Part shown: piece after piece, positions 41,839 through 50,763 of the stretch
How the letters are laid out: every line of letters starts with the position of its first letter
Numbering within the stretch: the first letter of the stretch is position 1
Assembly (NCBI RefSeq): GCF_002860325.1
Contig: NZ_PKOJ01000001.1
Location: 1,116,001-1,180,000, forward strand
Direction of reading: 5' to 3'
DNA from: Neptunicoccus cionae
GTDB lineage: Bacteria > Pseudomonadota > Alphaproteobacteria > Rhodobacterales > Rhodobacteraceae
Length of the DNA stretch: 64,000 nucleotides
Notes under the pieces: model-generated
What the model was told of the DNA's origin: nothing
Seen by the model: only the letters and a program-made list of their open reading frames with translations
Databases searched by the model: none
Position numbers and translations under genes: made by a program

Positions 41839-43038
41839 TCAGACAGCACTGTGATTGGCAAGAACCGTGCTTGCCGCGTCCAGTGCGCCGCTGCCATGGG
41901 CAATGCCCAGGGCCTTCAGGCCGGTGTCCATGGTCCCGAGGGCTCCCATCAGCATGACCGGATTGAGATGCCCCATGTGGGCGACGCGCAAAACCTGTTC
42001 CCAAACCGGCTGGCCTTTTTCCGCAAAGCCGAGCCCGATCCCCAATGTCAGCCCGCCCTGATGTTCGCACCAGTGGCGCAGGCGCCCGCATTCATCCCCT
42101 TGGGACCGTACAGTTGTTACGGCACGAGATCGTCTGGAAGGATCCGCGATGTTCAGTTGCAGACAGCCCCAGGTTTCAACAGCGGCCCAAACGGCACGGG
42201 CGCTGGTGTCGTGCCGCTTCCATGCCTGTTCGATGCCTTCTTCATGCACAAGCATAGTCAGAGCCTCGCGCAATCCGAAAAGGTGATGGGTCGGGGCGGT
42301 GCCCCCGAACTGCTGGTAAAACTGTTTGGGATTGGCACGGGGATGCCAGTCCCAGTAGTTAGTCACCAGATCCGCATGTTCCTGAGCGGCAGCGGCTTTG
42401 TCGTTGAAAAAAACGAAAGACATGCCTGCGGGAGTCATCAAACCTTTCTGGCAGGCCGTTACCATCACATCAACGCCCCAGTCGTCCATTTCGTGCCGGT
42501 CGCACCCGAGAGAGGCGATGCAATCCACATAAAACAGAGCCGGATGTCCCGCGTCGTCAATGGCTTTGCGGATCGCGGGGATATCGTTCTGCACGGATGA
42601 AGCCGTGTCGGTCTGTACTGTTAGGATGCCCTTGATTTCGTGAGTGTTGTCCGCCTTCAACCGGTCGCAAAGACGTTGCGGATCAACCGCGTCCTGCATC
42701 CCGAAATCCATCGTTTCCACTTCGATGCCGGTACGACCTGCCACATCTGCCCAGCCCTGACCGAACCGACCTGTGACCAGTACAAGTATCTTGTCCCCCC
42801 GTGAACAGGTGTTTGCCAGTGCAGCTTCCCATGCGCCATGCCCGTTGGCGATATAGATCGCAGCGTGGTGTTTCGTGCGCGCAACGGCTTTGAGATCCGG
42901 GTAAAGGCTGGCGGTGATGTCGATCAGCTCCCCTTCGTAAATATTGGGGGAGGCGCGGTGCATCGCGTTCAGCACTCGGTCGGGGATGACGGAAGGACCG
43001 GGAATGGAGAGTTGGGCGCGGCCGAAATTGAGCGACAT
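41839..43038 (-). CDS. Class V aminotransferase (serine/alanine-glyoxylate type)
   Basis: A 399-residue PLP enzyme. The N-terminus LSIPGPSVIPDRVLNAMHR, IANGHGAWEAALANTCSRGD (cofactor phosphate loop), LTVQTDTASSVQNDIPAIR, ALFYVDCIASLGCDRHEMD and TACQKGLMTPAG with the PLP lysine define the AGXT/SgaA group. It probably transfers an amino group to glyoxylate from serine, alanine or a similar donor. ATG 43038 is used; the frame above it is not conserved. Confidence 0.85.
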   Translation of the reverse strand: MSLNFGRAQLSIPGPSVIPDRVLNAMHRASPNIYEGELIDITASLYPDLKAVARTKHHAAIYIANGHGAWEAALANTCSRGDKILVLVTGRFGQGWADVAGRTGIEVETMDFGMQDAVDPQRLCDRLKADNTHEIKGILTVQTDTASSVQNDIPAIRKAIDDAGHPALFYVDCIASLGCDRHEMDDWGVDVMVTACQKGLMTPAGMSFVFFNDKAAAAQEHADLVTNYWDWHPRANPKQFYQQFGGTAPTHHLFGLREALTMLVHEEGIEQAWKRHDTSARAVWAAVETWGCLQLNIADPSRRSRAVTTVRSQGDECGRLRHWCEHQGGLTLGIGLGFAEKGQPVWEQVLRVAHMGHLNPVMLMGALGTMDTGLKALGIAHGSGALDAASTVLANHSAV

Positions 43039-43222
43039 ATAGAGAGCTTTCCATTGGAGTATTCGGCACAAGGCGTACTCCTGCCTTCGGGAAAGGTCAA
43101 AAGCAAATTGCCCCCAGCCAAGCGCGCTACAATCGGGCAATGCAAGCAGGGCATGGACAGCAGGGGTGTAGATGGTACAAGGTCGGCCCGCAGGCCAGTG
43201 GCCGCAACATGCAAAGGTCTCT

Positions 43223-45094
43223 ATGAGCGAAACTGATACACCGCAGTTGAATGCACGTGCCGCCTATGGCCGCCTCTGGCGGGAGTGGCTGGCGCCCCAC
43301 TGGCCCAAAATGCTTTTGGCGACGTTTTTCATGCTGATCGTTGCGCTGGCAACAGCGGGCTATGCAAAATTTATGGAATGGGTCATTTCCGCGCTCGAGG
43401 TAAAGGATGCCTCGGTGATCTGGTGGGGGCCTGCAGGGATTGTCGCGCTCACGCTGAGCAAGGGCATCGCCCATTACCTGCAACAAGTCGTGCAAAACCG
43501 TGTGCTAAGCCGCGTACAGGCGGAAATGCAGAAATTCATGTATGACCGGCTGGTTTACATGGATCTGGCCTATCTGCTGGCCGAGGCGCCGGCGGCACTG
43601 GCGGCACGTTTTTCGGCGGACATCGAACTGGTGCGGCAGGCTTCGATCACGGTTTTTGGGTCGGTGCGGGATGTGCTGACCCTGATTGCAGCAATCATCG
43701 TCATGCTGTCCATTGACTGGGCTATGGCCATCGGGCTGGTGCTGGTCTTTGCACTGGCTTTCGGACCCATTGGCATCGCCGGTGCACGCATCCGGCGTAT
43801 TTCGGCAAGCACCCAGAGCGAAATTGCGCATATGACCGAAGCGGTTAACGAAGGGTTGACCGGTATTCGCATGGTGCGGACCTACCAGTTGGAGGAATCG
43901 CTGAAGAAAACCTCGAACCATGTGTTCGACAAGCTGGTGGGTTTGCGGATTTCACTGGTAAAATGGCAGGCCCTGATTACGCCAATGATTGAGGTCCTGG
44001 CCGGTATTGCTATTGCTGTGCTGTTGTTTCTGGTGGCCTGGCGTATGCAATCGGGTGCGATTGATCTTGCCGGTTTCATCGGGTTGATCACTGCGCTGGG
44101 CGTTGCAACAAATCCGGCTCGCAAACTGGGCGGCGCCTATGCGGTAGGTCTGCAGGGCATGGCTGCACTGGAGCGTGTCTACGCTTTGTTTGACACCAAG
44201 AATGATATTTCGGACGGAGATTTCACTTATCCGGAAGGCAGCAAGCCCGAAGGCCATATCGAATTCCGGAATGTCGGTTTCACCTATCCTGACGGCTATG
44301 CAGCATTGCATGACATCAATCTGGACATCGAGGCAGGTAAGACGTTTGCATTCGTCGGGCGTTCAGGTGCCGGTAAATCAACTATTTTCAATCTGTTGCC
44401 GCGCCTTTTCGACGCGAGCGAAGGCCATATCCTGATCGACGGGCATGACCTGACAGAACATCAGATCACATCCCTGCGCAACCAGATTTCAGTCGTCAGT
44501 CAGGACAGTGTGCTGTTGTCCGGCACAGTTCTGGAAAACATCGGTTTCGGGCGGGAAGGCGCGACACGGGAGGCCTGTATCCAAGCCGCCAAAGCCGCCG
44601 CTGCGGATGAATTCATCAGCGCGTTGCCACAGGGCTATGACACGCGGATCGACCCGTCCAAATCCAGTTTTTCCGGAGGCGAGCGCCAGCGCCTGTCCAT
44701 TGCGCGTGCCATGTTGCGGGATGCACCGATCCTGCTGCTGGACGAACCGACCTCTGCGCTGGATGCGGAATCCGAGGCTGCGATCCGCAAGGGGCTTGAT
44801 GCCCTGTCCAAAGGCCGAACCACGCTGGTGATTGCGCATCGTCTGGCCACAATCCTTGATGCGGACCAGATTGTTGTAATGGATCAGGGGCGCATCGTGG
44901 ATCAGGGTACCCATGAGGAATTGTTGAAACGGGGCGGTATCTACGCCGATCTGTTCAACCTTCAATTCGATATGAAAGCCGAAGGGGGCAAGCGTAAGCG
45001 GCCCCGCTCTTTTGCTGCCCGCAAGCGCAAGCGGGGGCTGATGGAAATGGTCAGCCGCTTTGTCGGGATGGGCAACCAGAACAACCCGCTTTAG
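43223..45094 (+). CDS. ABC exporter, fused permease-ATPase (MsbA-like)
   Basis: A 623-residue half-transporter. Six transmembrane helices fall within ~30-320 (for example MLLATFFMLIVALATAGYA and ILVMLSIDWAM-like stretches). The nucleotide-binding domain then has FVGRSGAGKSTIFNLLPRL, QDSVLLSGTVLENIGFG, signature FSGGERQRLSIARAML and [11 protein letters not shown]. The last 35 residues are strongly basic (KRKRPRSFAARKRKRG). Works as a dimer exporting lipid or drug-like molecules. ATG 43223 follows AAAGG; an in-frame ATG at 43172 is possible. Followed by a G/C hairpin (45104-45118). Confidence 0.9.
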   Translation: MSETDTPQLNARAAYGRLWREWLAPHWPKMLLATFFMLIVALATAGYAKFMEWVISALEVKDASVIWWGPAGIVALTLSKGIAHYLQQVVQNRVLSRVQAEMQKFMYDRLVYMDLAYLLAEAPAALAARFSADIELVRQASITVFGSVRDVLTLIAAIIVMLSIDWAMAIGLVLVFALAFGPIGIAGARIRRISASTQSEIAHMTEAVNEGLTGIRMVRTYQLEESLKKTSNHVFDKLVGLRISLVKWQALITPMIEVLAGIAIAVLLFLVAWRMQSGAIDLAGFIGLITALGVATNPARKLGGAYAVGLQGMAALERVYALFDTKNDISDGDFTYPEGSKPEGHIEFRNVGFTYPDGYAALHDINLDIEAGKTFAFVGRSGAGKSTIFNLLPRLFDASEGHILIDGHDLTEHQITSLRNQISVVSQDSVLLSGTVLENIGFGREGATREACIQAAKAAAADEFISALPQGYDTRIDPSKSSFSGGERQRLSIARAMLRDAPILLLDEPTSALDAESEAAIRKGLDALSKGRTTLVIAHRLATILDADQIVVMDQGRIVDQGTHEELLKRGGIYADLFNLQFDMKAEGGKRKRPRSFAARKRKRGLMEMVSRFVGMGNQNNPL

Positions 45095-45103
45095 GTGCGG
45101 AGC

Positions 45104-45163
45104 GGGGGCGCTGCCCCCCTGCGCTGCGCGCAGTCCCCCCGGGATATTTCGGGCCAGAAGAAG
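45104..45163 (+). repeat. 3'-end hairpin plus GGGATATTT-type intergenic repeat
   Basis: GGGGGC-GCT-GCCCCC (45104-45118) is followed by CCCCCCGGGATATTTCGGGC and CAGAAGAAGG (to 45163). It lies between the ends of two convergent genes and resembles segments at 54382, 57664, 62380 and 62439. Confidence 0.5.
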
Positions 45164-45169
45164 GTACGG

Positions 45170-45853
45170 TCAGCGGCGCGCGTAGCGCTGTGCCAGTTTT
45201 TCAGGTGCCATGCCCAGAAAATAGAGCGCAAGGGTGGTCAGGTTGCGCGTGCCCCGTTTCAGCCAGCCTTGTTCGCGGTATTTCACGGCACTTGTCGTTG
45301 CCGTAGCATCAAGTGCGGATAACTGGCCGCGTAATTTTCGGGCGAGCGCGACATCTTCCATAAGCGGGATCTCGGGGAAGCCGCCGGTCTTGCTGTAAAG
45401 GCTGGCGGGCAGCAGCAAACCCTGATCGCCATAGGGCAGTCCGAACAGGCTTGCGCGCAGATTCGCCCAGGCGGCTACCAGTGTTGCGGCAGGGCCGCTA
45501 CTGTCAAAGCGCAGTCGGAAGTATGCGGCACCGGTGCGGGATTCCACATGGGAGCGGACTGCGGATGTCCAGTCTTCGCTTAACACCGTGTCACTGTGCA
45601 GGAACAAAAGCCACTGGGTTGTGGCGGTACGCGCAGCACCCGCCATCTGGATGCCACGGCCTGGGGCAGAAGGGTGGAAGTCGACACCGGTCTCTTCCGC
45701 GATGTGATCAGTCCCGTCCGTGGACCCGCCGTCCGCAAAGATGACCTGATGCACGAGCCCTGCGGCCACCCCGTCAAAGAGGCTCGCCAGTGTCGGGCCC
45801 AGTGTATGGGCGGAATTCAGGGTCGGGATGATAACGGTAATCGGTGCAGTCAT
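45170..45853 (-). CDS. Family 2 glycosyltransferase (TIGR04283-like)
   Basis: A 227-residue GT-A glycosyltransferase. ITVIIPTLNSAHTLGPTLAS and QVIFADGGSTDGT form the nucleotide-sugar site, WLLFLHSDTVLSEDW holds the DxD-type metal motif (HSD), and YGDQGLLLPASLYSKTGGFP with LMEDVALARKLR gives the ED catalytic region. Short length and pattern match the TIGR04283 group of small GT2 enzymes. The acceptor is unknown. Confidence 0.85.
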   Translation of the reverse strand: MTAPITVIIPTLNSAHTLGPTLASLFDGVAAGLVHQVIFADGGSTDGTDHIAEETGVDFHPSAPGRGIQMAGAARTATTQWLLFLHSDTVLSEDWTSAVRSHVESRTGAAYFRLRFDSSGPAATLVAAWANLRASLFGLPYGDQGLLLPASLYSKTGGFPEIPLMEDVALARKLRGQLSALDATATTSAVKYREQGWLKRGTRNLTTLALYFLGMAPEKLAQRYARR

Positions 45854-45946
45854 GGTGTGTCGGAATGGTTCTGGTCACGGTCGGGTTCGCAGGCTACATA
45901 AACTGTTAACCGCCAAAGGGCGAATAAAATTGAAGGATGTGATGCC

Positions 45947-46699
45947 ATGAGTGAGGAAACACGCCGCGTATTGCGTATTACCGGGGCCGACCGGTCGCGA
46001 TTCCTGAATGATCTGGTGACGAATGACTTGAAGGGCCTAGAGAGTGGTCTTGTCTATGCCGCATTGCTGACGCCGCAGGGGAAATACCTGTTTGATTTCT
46101 TTCTGGCCGCAGACGGCGAAAGCATCCTGCTGGATGTGGACGCGGGGCGTGCTGACGGGTTGGTGCAGCGGTTGAGCATGTACAAGCTGCGGGCAGATGT
46201 AGGGATCGCGGATGCCGGTCTTTTCGTGCATCGCGGGATCGGCGAGCTCCCAGACGGTGCAATGGCGGACCCGCGCCACCCAGCCCTTGGCTGGCGCATG
46301 TATTCAGAAACACCACAAGAAGCGGACACCGTGGATTGGGACGCTCTGCGTGTGGCCCATTGCGTACCGGAAACAGATGTTGAACTGATTGCGGATGGGT
46401 CATTCATTCTGGAATGCGGTTTTGAGCGGCTTAACGGTGTCGATTTCCGCAAGGGGTGCTATGTGGGGCAGGAAGTGACTGCGCGGATGAAGCACAAAAC
46501 CGAGCTGCGTAAGGGGCTGGCCACGGTAAATGTGGACGGCTCGGCGCCTGTCGGGACTGACCTGTACATTGATGGCAAGGCGGCTGGCACGCTTTACACC
46601 CAAAGCGGCGGACAGGGCATTGCCTATCTGCGGTTTGATCGGGTGAAGGGCGAAATGCAAGCGGGTGACGCGATTGTCACCCTGCCGGAAGCGGGGTAA
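45947..46699 (+). CDS. ygfZ: YgfZ/CAF17-type folate-binding Fe-S assembly protein
   Basis: A 250-residue relative of the glycine-cleavage T-protein that acts in repair or assembly of some Fe-S enzymes. Key evidence is the signature DFRKGCYVGQEVTARMKHK (K-G-C-Y-x-G-Q-E) near residue 170. The N-terminal RVLRITGADRSRFLNDLVTN and LLTPQGKYLFDFFLA are typical too. Normal length. Divergent from the GT2 gene. Confidence 0.9.
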   Translation: MSEETRRVLRITGADRSRFLNDLVTNDLKGLESGLVYAALLTPQGKYLFDFFLAADGESILLDVDAGRADGLVQRLSMYKLRADVGIADAGLFVHRGIGELPDGAMADPRHPALGWRMYSETPQEADTVDWDALRVAHCVPETDVELIADGSFILECGFERLNGVDFRKGCYVGQEVTARMKHKTELRKGLATVNVDGSAPVGTDLYIDGKAAGTLYTQSGGQGIAYLRFDRVKGEMQAGDAIVTLPEAG

Positions 46700-46714
46700 T
46701 CCCCGCTTCGCATC

Positions 46715-47509
46715 TTATTTGTTGTTGCGTACCAGTTTGGCGAAACGGTCGAACACCTGATCGTTGGCGGCGATGATAGAACCATCCGTTACGGGGTTGG
46801 CCTCGGGATTGATGCTTTGCACGAAGCCACCGGCCTCTTTCACCAACAGTATGCCTGCGGCTACATCCCATGCGTTCAGGCGGCGTTCCCAGAAGCCGTC
46901 GTAACGTCCGGCTGCCACATAAGCGAGGTCAAGCGCAGCTGCACCCCAGCGACGGACACCGGCACATCCGGGAAGGATGCGGGCCAGATCCTGCAATGTA
47001 TCCGGCAGGTCCGGACGGCCACCGAAGGGCAGGCCGGTGGCGAAAATCATTTCGATCATCTCGCGGCGGCCAGACACACGCAGGCGACGGTCATTGAGCC
47101 ATGCACCGGCCCCTTTTTCTGCCGCGAACAGTTCTTCGCCCGCAGGATTGAAAATAACCGCAGCGACGATTTCACCCTTATGTTCCAGTGCGATGGAGAT
47201 CGCCCAGTGCGGCAGGCCGTGCAGGAAGTTGGTGGTGCCGTCCAGCGGATCAACGATCCAGCGGCGGGTCGGATCCTCACCGGCGATTACCTTGCTTTCC
47301 TCGGCCATCCAGCCATAGTTCGGGCGGGCCTCGGTCAGCTCTTCCTTTAGGATTTCTTCTGCCTTTAGATCGGCGCGGGACACAAAGTCTCCGGGACCTT
47401 TGGCGCTGACTTGAAGATGTTCCACCTCGCCGAAATCGCGCATCAGGGACCGGCCGGCCCGGCGGGCGGCTTTGATCATAATGTTCATATTGGCAGACAT
47501 TTGCGACAT
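46715..47509 (-). CDS. suhB: Inositol-1-monophosphatase family protein
   Basis: A 264-residue Mg-dependent phosphatase. DFVSRADLKAEEILKEEL, the metal motif WIVDPLDGTTNFLHGLPHW, and LNAWDVAAGILLVKEAGG are the three IMPase signatures, with GAAALDLAYVAAGRYDGFWE in between. ATG 47509 has AAGGA eight bases upstream; ATGs at 47518 and 47500 are alternatives. The gene ends 16 bp from the convergent ygfZ stop. In related bacteria SuhB also affects rRNA antitermination, but this is not shown here. Confidence 0.88.
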   Translation of the reverse strand: MSQMSANMNIMIKAARRAGRSLMRDFGEVEHLQVSAKGPGDFVSRADLKAEEILKEELTEARPNYGWMAEESKVIAGEDPTRRWIVDPLDGTTNFLHGLPHWAISIALEHKGEIVAAVIFNPAGEELFAAEKGAGAWLNDRRLRVSGRREMIEMIFATGLPFGGRPDLPDTLQDLARILPGCAGVRRWGAAALDLAYVAAGRYDGFWERRLNAWDVAAGILLVKEAGGFVQSINPEANPVTDGSIIAANDQVFDRFAKLVRNNK

Positions 47510-47584
47510 GGGGTGCATCCTTGGTGGTGGAATTTTGCTGTTTAGGCGCTGGTTTCCTTATTGCCAAGGGGATTCGGACGTTTT

Positions 47585-48499
47585 TCAGGCCACTTGCGTA
47601 TTATTGGCATCGGCCTGCCTGTCCCGCGTGATCATCACGAAATCCCGCATATAGGCGTTGTCCACCTCGCTGGTGCGGATTGCCGCATAAAGCCTGCGGT
47701 TCAACCCGTGCTCTGTTATCGGGCGGGCGACAAAGTCATGTCCGTATTTTTCCTCGGCAATAACCCAGTCAGGCAACACGCTGACACCGCGTCCCGAAGC
47801 GACCAGCAACATGATTACCGCAGTCAGTTCCACCTGCCGGATGGAGCGGGGTTCAACCCGCGCCGGTGTCAGCAGTTGGGTAAAGGCATCAAGGCGGGAT
47901 TTGTCCACCGGATAGGTGATCAGAACCTCTTCGCGGAAATCCTCGGCCTCTATAAACGGCTTGGCAGCCAGCGGGTGTGAGCGCGCACAGACAAAAGTGG
48001 GCGCATAGTCAAACAGGGGAATAAACTCAACGCCGTCAATAGTTTCCGGATCTGCTGAAACCACAAGATCGACTTCTTCCCGTTGCAGGGCAGGCAGGGC
48101 ATCAAACGCCAGACCGGGACGGATATCCACGTCTACGTTGGGCCAGCTTTTGCGGAAATCTTCCAGAACCGGAAACAGCCATTCAAAACAGGCGTGGCAT
48201 TCAATCGCGATGTGCATCCGCCCCGATTTTCCCGTGATCAGTTCTGCAAAATCCTGTTCCAGCGCGTCAATCTGGGGCAGAACCTTATCCGCGAGTTGCA
48301 GCAGCTTGTGCCCGGCCTTGGACAGTTTCAGCGGTTTGGACCGGCGCAGGAACAGCTCCATCCCGACCTGTTCTTCCAGCGCCTTGATTTGATGGGAAAG
48401 GGCGGATTGGGTAACGTTCAGCACCTCCGCTGCACGGGCGAGCCCGCCTTGTTGGTGAATGGCGCGGATAGAACGGAGATGGCGAAATTCGAGGTACAT
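47585..48499 (-). CDS. metR: LysR-type regulator MetR
   Basis: A 304-residue LysR regulator divergent from metF. The HTH is HLRSIRAIHQQGGLARAAEV followed by LNVTQSALSHQIKALE. The co-inducer domain includes HIAIECHACFEWLFPVLEDF, a stretch characteristic of MetR, which senses homocysteine. Its expected operator TGAA-N5-TTCA is perfectly present in the 88-bp gap to metF. The gene uses ATG 48499. Confidence 0.88.
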   Translation of the reverse strand: MYLEFRHLRSIRAIHQQGGLARAAEVLNVTQSALSHQIKALEEQVGMELFLRRSKPLKLSKAGHKLLQLADKVLPQIDALEQDFAELITGKSGRMHIAIECHACFEWLFPVLEDFRKSWPNVDVDIRPGLAFDALPALQREEVDLVVSADPETIDGVEFIPLFDYAPTFVCARSHPLAAKPFIEAEDFREEVLITYPVDKSRLDAFTQLLTPARVEPRSIRQVELTAVIMLLVASGRGVSVLPDWVIAEEKYGHDFVARPITEHGLNRRLYAAIRTSEVDNAYMRDFVMITRDRQADANNTQVA

Positions 48500-48541
48500 G
48501 ACAGCCTACATGAATGATCCGCGTTATTATTATTAGAAATA

Positions 48542-48554
48542 TGAATTTGCTTCA
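48542..48554. promoter_or_regulatory. MetR binding site
   Basis: TGAATTTGCTTCA matches the MetR consensus TGAA-N5-TTCA at all eight fixed positions. It lies 33 bp before the metF ATG and 42 bp before the metR ATG, so it can serve activation of metF and autoregulation. A near-ideal TAAGGAGG precedes metF. Confidence 0.8.
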
Positions 48555-48587
48555 AGTTGCAAACTCCTATCTTAAGGAGGAACACAA

Positions 48588-49475
48588 ATGAAAGCACCTG
48601 TGATGACCAAAGAATTCGATCTCTCCTTTGAATTTTTCCCGCCAAAATCTCTGGCGGCCAGTTTTCGGCTGTGGTCTGCAGTGGAAACCCTGCAAGTTTT
48701 CGACCCCGATTTCGTGTCCATTACGTATGGCGCCGGTGGTTCGACACGGGATCTCACCTGCTCTGCGGCGGGCGTGATTGCCCAGAACTACGGTATGCCC
48801 GTTGCGGGGCACCTGACCTGTGTGGATGCCACCCGTGAAGAAACCCTGTCCGTGGCCCGCGGCTATGCCGCCAAAGGCGTGCGCCGCGTGGTCGCCCTGC
48901 GCGGGGATGCCTCTGATCCCGAAGCAGGTTTCCAGCCTGTAAAAGACGGGTTTTCCGGATCAGTCGAACTGGTGAAGGCGCTTGCCGATCTGGGCGGATT
49001 TGACATTGCGGTCGGGGCCTACCCGAACCGCCACCCTGACGCCACCAGCGACACTTCCGATGTGGACCATCTTAAAGCTAAATTCGACGCGGGTGCCGAT
49101 CGTGCTATCACGCAGTTCTTTTTCGAGGTTGAAGATTTCCTGCGCTTCCGTGACCGTTGCGTGGCAGCAGGCATTACCAAGCCGATCATTCCGGGGGTTC
49201 TGCCGATTGAAAACTGGGCGAAAACCAAAAAGTTTGCGGCGCCTTGCGCGATCCCGATCCCTTACTGGATGGAGGAAGGCTTCCGCCATGCAGCCGCAGC
49301 AGACACAGAACGCCTGTTCGCAACCGCCATCTGCACCGAGGCTTGCGATACCTTGCTGCGGGAGGGTGTGGACGGATTGCACTTCTACACGTTGAATGAC
49401 CCGACCCTGACAGCAGATGTCTGCCGCGCCATCGGAAGAACGCCACGTCATTTGGAACTGCAAGCCTCTGCCTGA
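48588..49475 (+). CDS. metF: 5,10-methylenetetrahydrofolate reductase
   Basis: A 295-residue FAD enzyme that makes 5-methyl-THF for methionine synthesis. FDLSFEFFPPKSLAASF carries the catalytic glutamate region. SITYGAGGSTRDLT, HLTCVDATREETL, GVRRVVALRGDASDPE, GAYPNRHPDA and DRAITQFFFEVEDFLRFRD follow the MetF order. Strong Shine-Dalgarno and an upstream MetR box indicate control by MetR with homocysteine. Confidence 0.95.
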   Translation: MKAPVMTKEFDLSFEFFPPKSLAASFRLWSAVETLQVFDPDFVSITYGAGGSTRDLTCSAAGVIAQNYGMPVAGHLTCVDATREETLSVARGYAAKGVRRVVALRGDASDPEAGFQPVKDGFSGSVELVKALADLGGFDIAVGAYPNRHPDATSDTSDVDHLKAKFDAGADRAITQFFFEVEDFLRFRDRCVAAGITKPIIPGVLPIENWAKTKKFAAPCAIPIPYWMEEGFRHAAAADTERLFATAICTEACDTLLREGVDGLHFYTLNDPTLTADVCRAIGRTPRHLELQASA

Positions 49476-49548
49476 GCGGTTGAACGCTTGAAGCACTGGT
49501 TCTCAAGGCTCTACGGTTTGATCACAATCAACCGGAGAGCCTTTTGCC

Positions 49549-50031
49549 ATGCGCGATTTGAAATATGCGAAAACCCCTGACGATCTGCCCGGACCGGAGC
49601 AACTGGAATGGACGGGGCTGGAATACCTGCAAAAGACACTGGCGGGCGAGGTCGCAGCACCGCCAATCGCCGGATTGATGAATTTCCGGCTGGAAGCTGT
49701 CGAATTCGGGCGTGCTGTGTTTCGTGGTATTCCGCAATACGCCGCGTTTAATCCCGGTGGCACGACCCACGGCGGCTGGTACGGCGCAATCCTAGACAGT
49801 GCTATGGCCTGTGCGATCATGTCCAAAACGGGGAAGGGCGAGCTTTACACCACGTTGGAATATAAGGTGAATATCATCCGCCCCGTGCCCGAAGGCATGG
49901 AGGTTGAAGCGGTCAGCGTGGCGAGCCACGTCGGCCGGGCCACAGGGGTGGCTGATGCGGAATTGCGCGGCGTGGAAAATGGAAAACTTTATGCAACAGG
50001 CTCAACCACCTGTCTGCGGGTGGGCAGCTAA
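49549..50031 (+). CDS. PaaI-family hotdog thioesterase
   Basis: A 160-residue single-hotdog protein. NPGGTTHGGWYGAILDSAMA carries the HGG-x-x-x-x-x-x-D pattern of PaaI-like acyl-CoA thioesterases, followed by TTLEYKVNIIRPVPEG and ADAELRGVENGKLYATGSTT. It would hydrolyse an acyl-CoA in the cytoplasm; which one is unknown. GGAGAG precedes the ATG. Confidence 0.85.
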   Translation: MRDLKYAKTPDDLPGPEQLEWTGLEYLQKTLAGEVAAPPIAGLMNFRLEAVEFGRAVFRGIPQYAAFNPGGTTHGGWYGAILDSAMACAIMSKTGKGELYTTLEYKVNIIRPVPEGMEVEAVSVASHVGRATGVADAELRGVENGKLYATGSTTCLRVGS

Positions 50032-50763
50032 TCAGGCGGCGTGAGCGCCGAGTTCTTGCAAACTCTCTGACAGGATTTCCTGCAATTCCGGCGCGATCTT
50101 GGGGCTGCACACATAGGGCAGCCCTTTGCGCGCCTGCGTCCAGCCGATCACATGAACCTGTTTCGCGGCAGGTTCGCAGCTTTGCAACATGGCCCAACTG
50201 CGGCAGTCTATTGCGGCAATATCGGCCTTGCCCTCCGCCACCATCTGCACGGAATGGCGGTGGCTGCCGGAGTGTTCGCCGTGGCTGTAAAACGCCTTGC
50301 GCTGGCCGGTGGCAGCGGTCATGTCCGCAGTGATCGACAAATAGCCCGATAGGGAGGCGCGATCGTTGAATGCCAGTCGTTTGCCTCCAAGCGCTTCAAC
50401 CGGCAGTGCTGCCTTGCGATCCTCGGGCGGAGAGGCGTCTGTGCCTTGTCCGGTCGCTATCACAGCAGAACGGTAAAATGGCCCCTGTCCACCGGTGCAA
50501 TCGGAATAATCCGGCTGGGCAAGGATATGCAGATCCGGCGCAACCCCACAGGAGATCGGTCCCCAGCAGGTCTGGGACAGTAGCAGGCGGGGATGGGCCA
50601 GCAATTCATCCGCGTCGTGATCCGTGCCGGGACGGTAGAAATCCACCAACAGATCCGCACCCCGTTTGTGAAGCCCCGCCAGCAGGTTCTGCCAGAGCGC
50701 ATCCGTTTCCGCCCTGAATTCAGGCAGATCGTACATTGGTAGGGCTGCGCGGTATCGGGTCAC
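50032..50763 (-). CDS. PhnD-like phosphate/phosphonate-type binding protein without signal peptide
   Basis: A 243-residue protein of the PhnD/PBP-like II fold: YDLPEFRAETDALWQNLLAG, LLLSQTCWGPI, GKRLAFNDRASLSGYLSITA and VAEGKADIAAIDCRSWAML. Unlike transport binding proteins it has no signal peptide. The start is GTG 50763, with AAGGAGG upstream, overlapping the desaturase stop as GTGA. Alternative ATG: the MYDLPEF methionine. It converges on the thioesterase gene with no gap. A cytoplasmic sensor or enzyme-like role is possible. Confidence 0.75.
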   Translation of the reverse strand: MTRYRAALPMYDLPEFRAETDALWQNLLAGLHKRGADLLVDFYRPGTDHDADELLAHPRLLLSQTCWGPISCGVAPDLHILAQPDYSDCTGGQGPFYRSAVIATGQGTDASPPEDRKAALPVEALGGKRLAFNDRASLSGYLSITADMTAATGQRKAFYSHGEHSGSHRHSVQMVAEGKADIAAIDCRSWAMLQSCEPAAKQVHVIGWTQARKGLPYVCSPKIAPELQEILSESLQELGAHAA

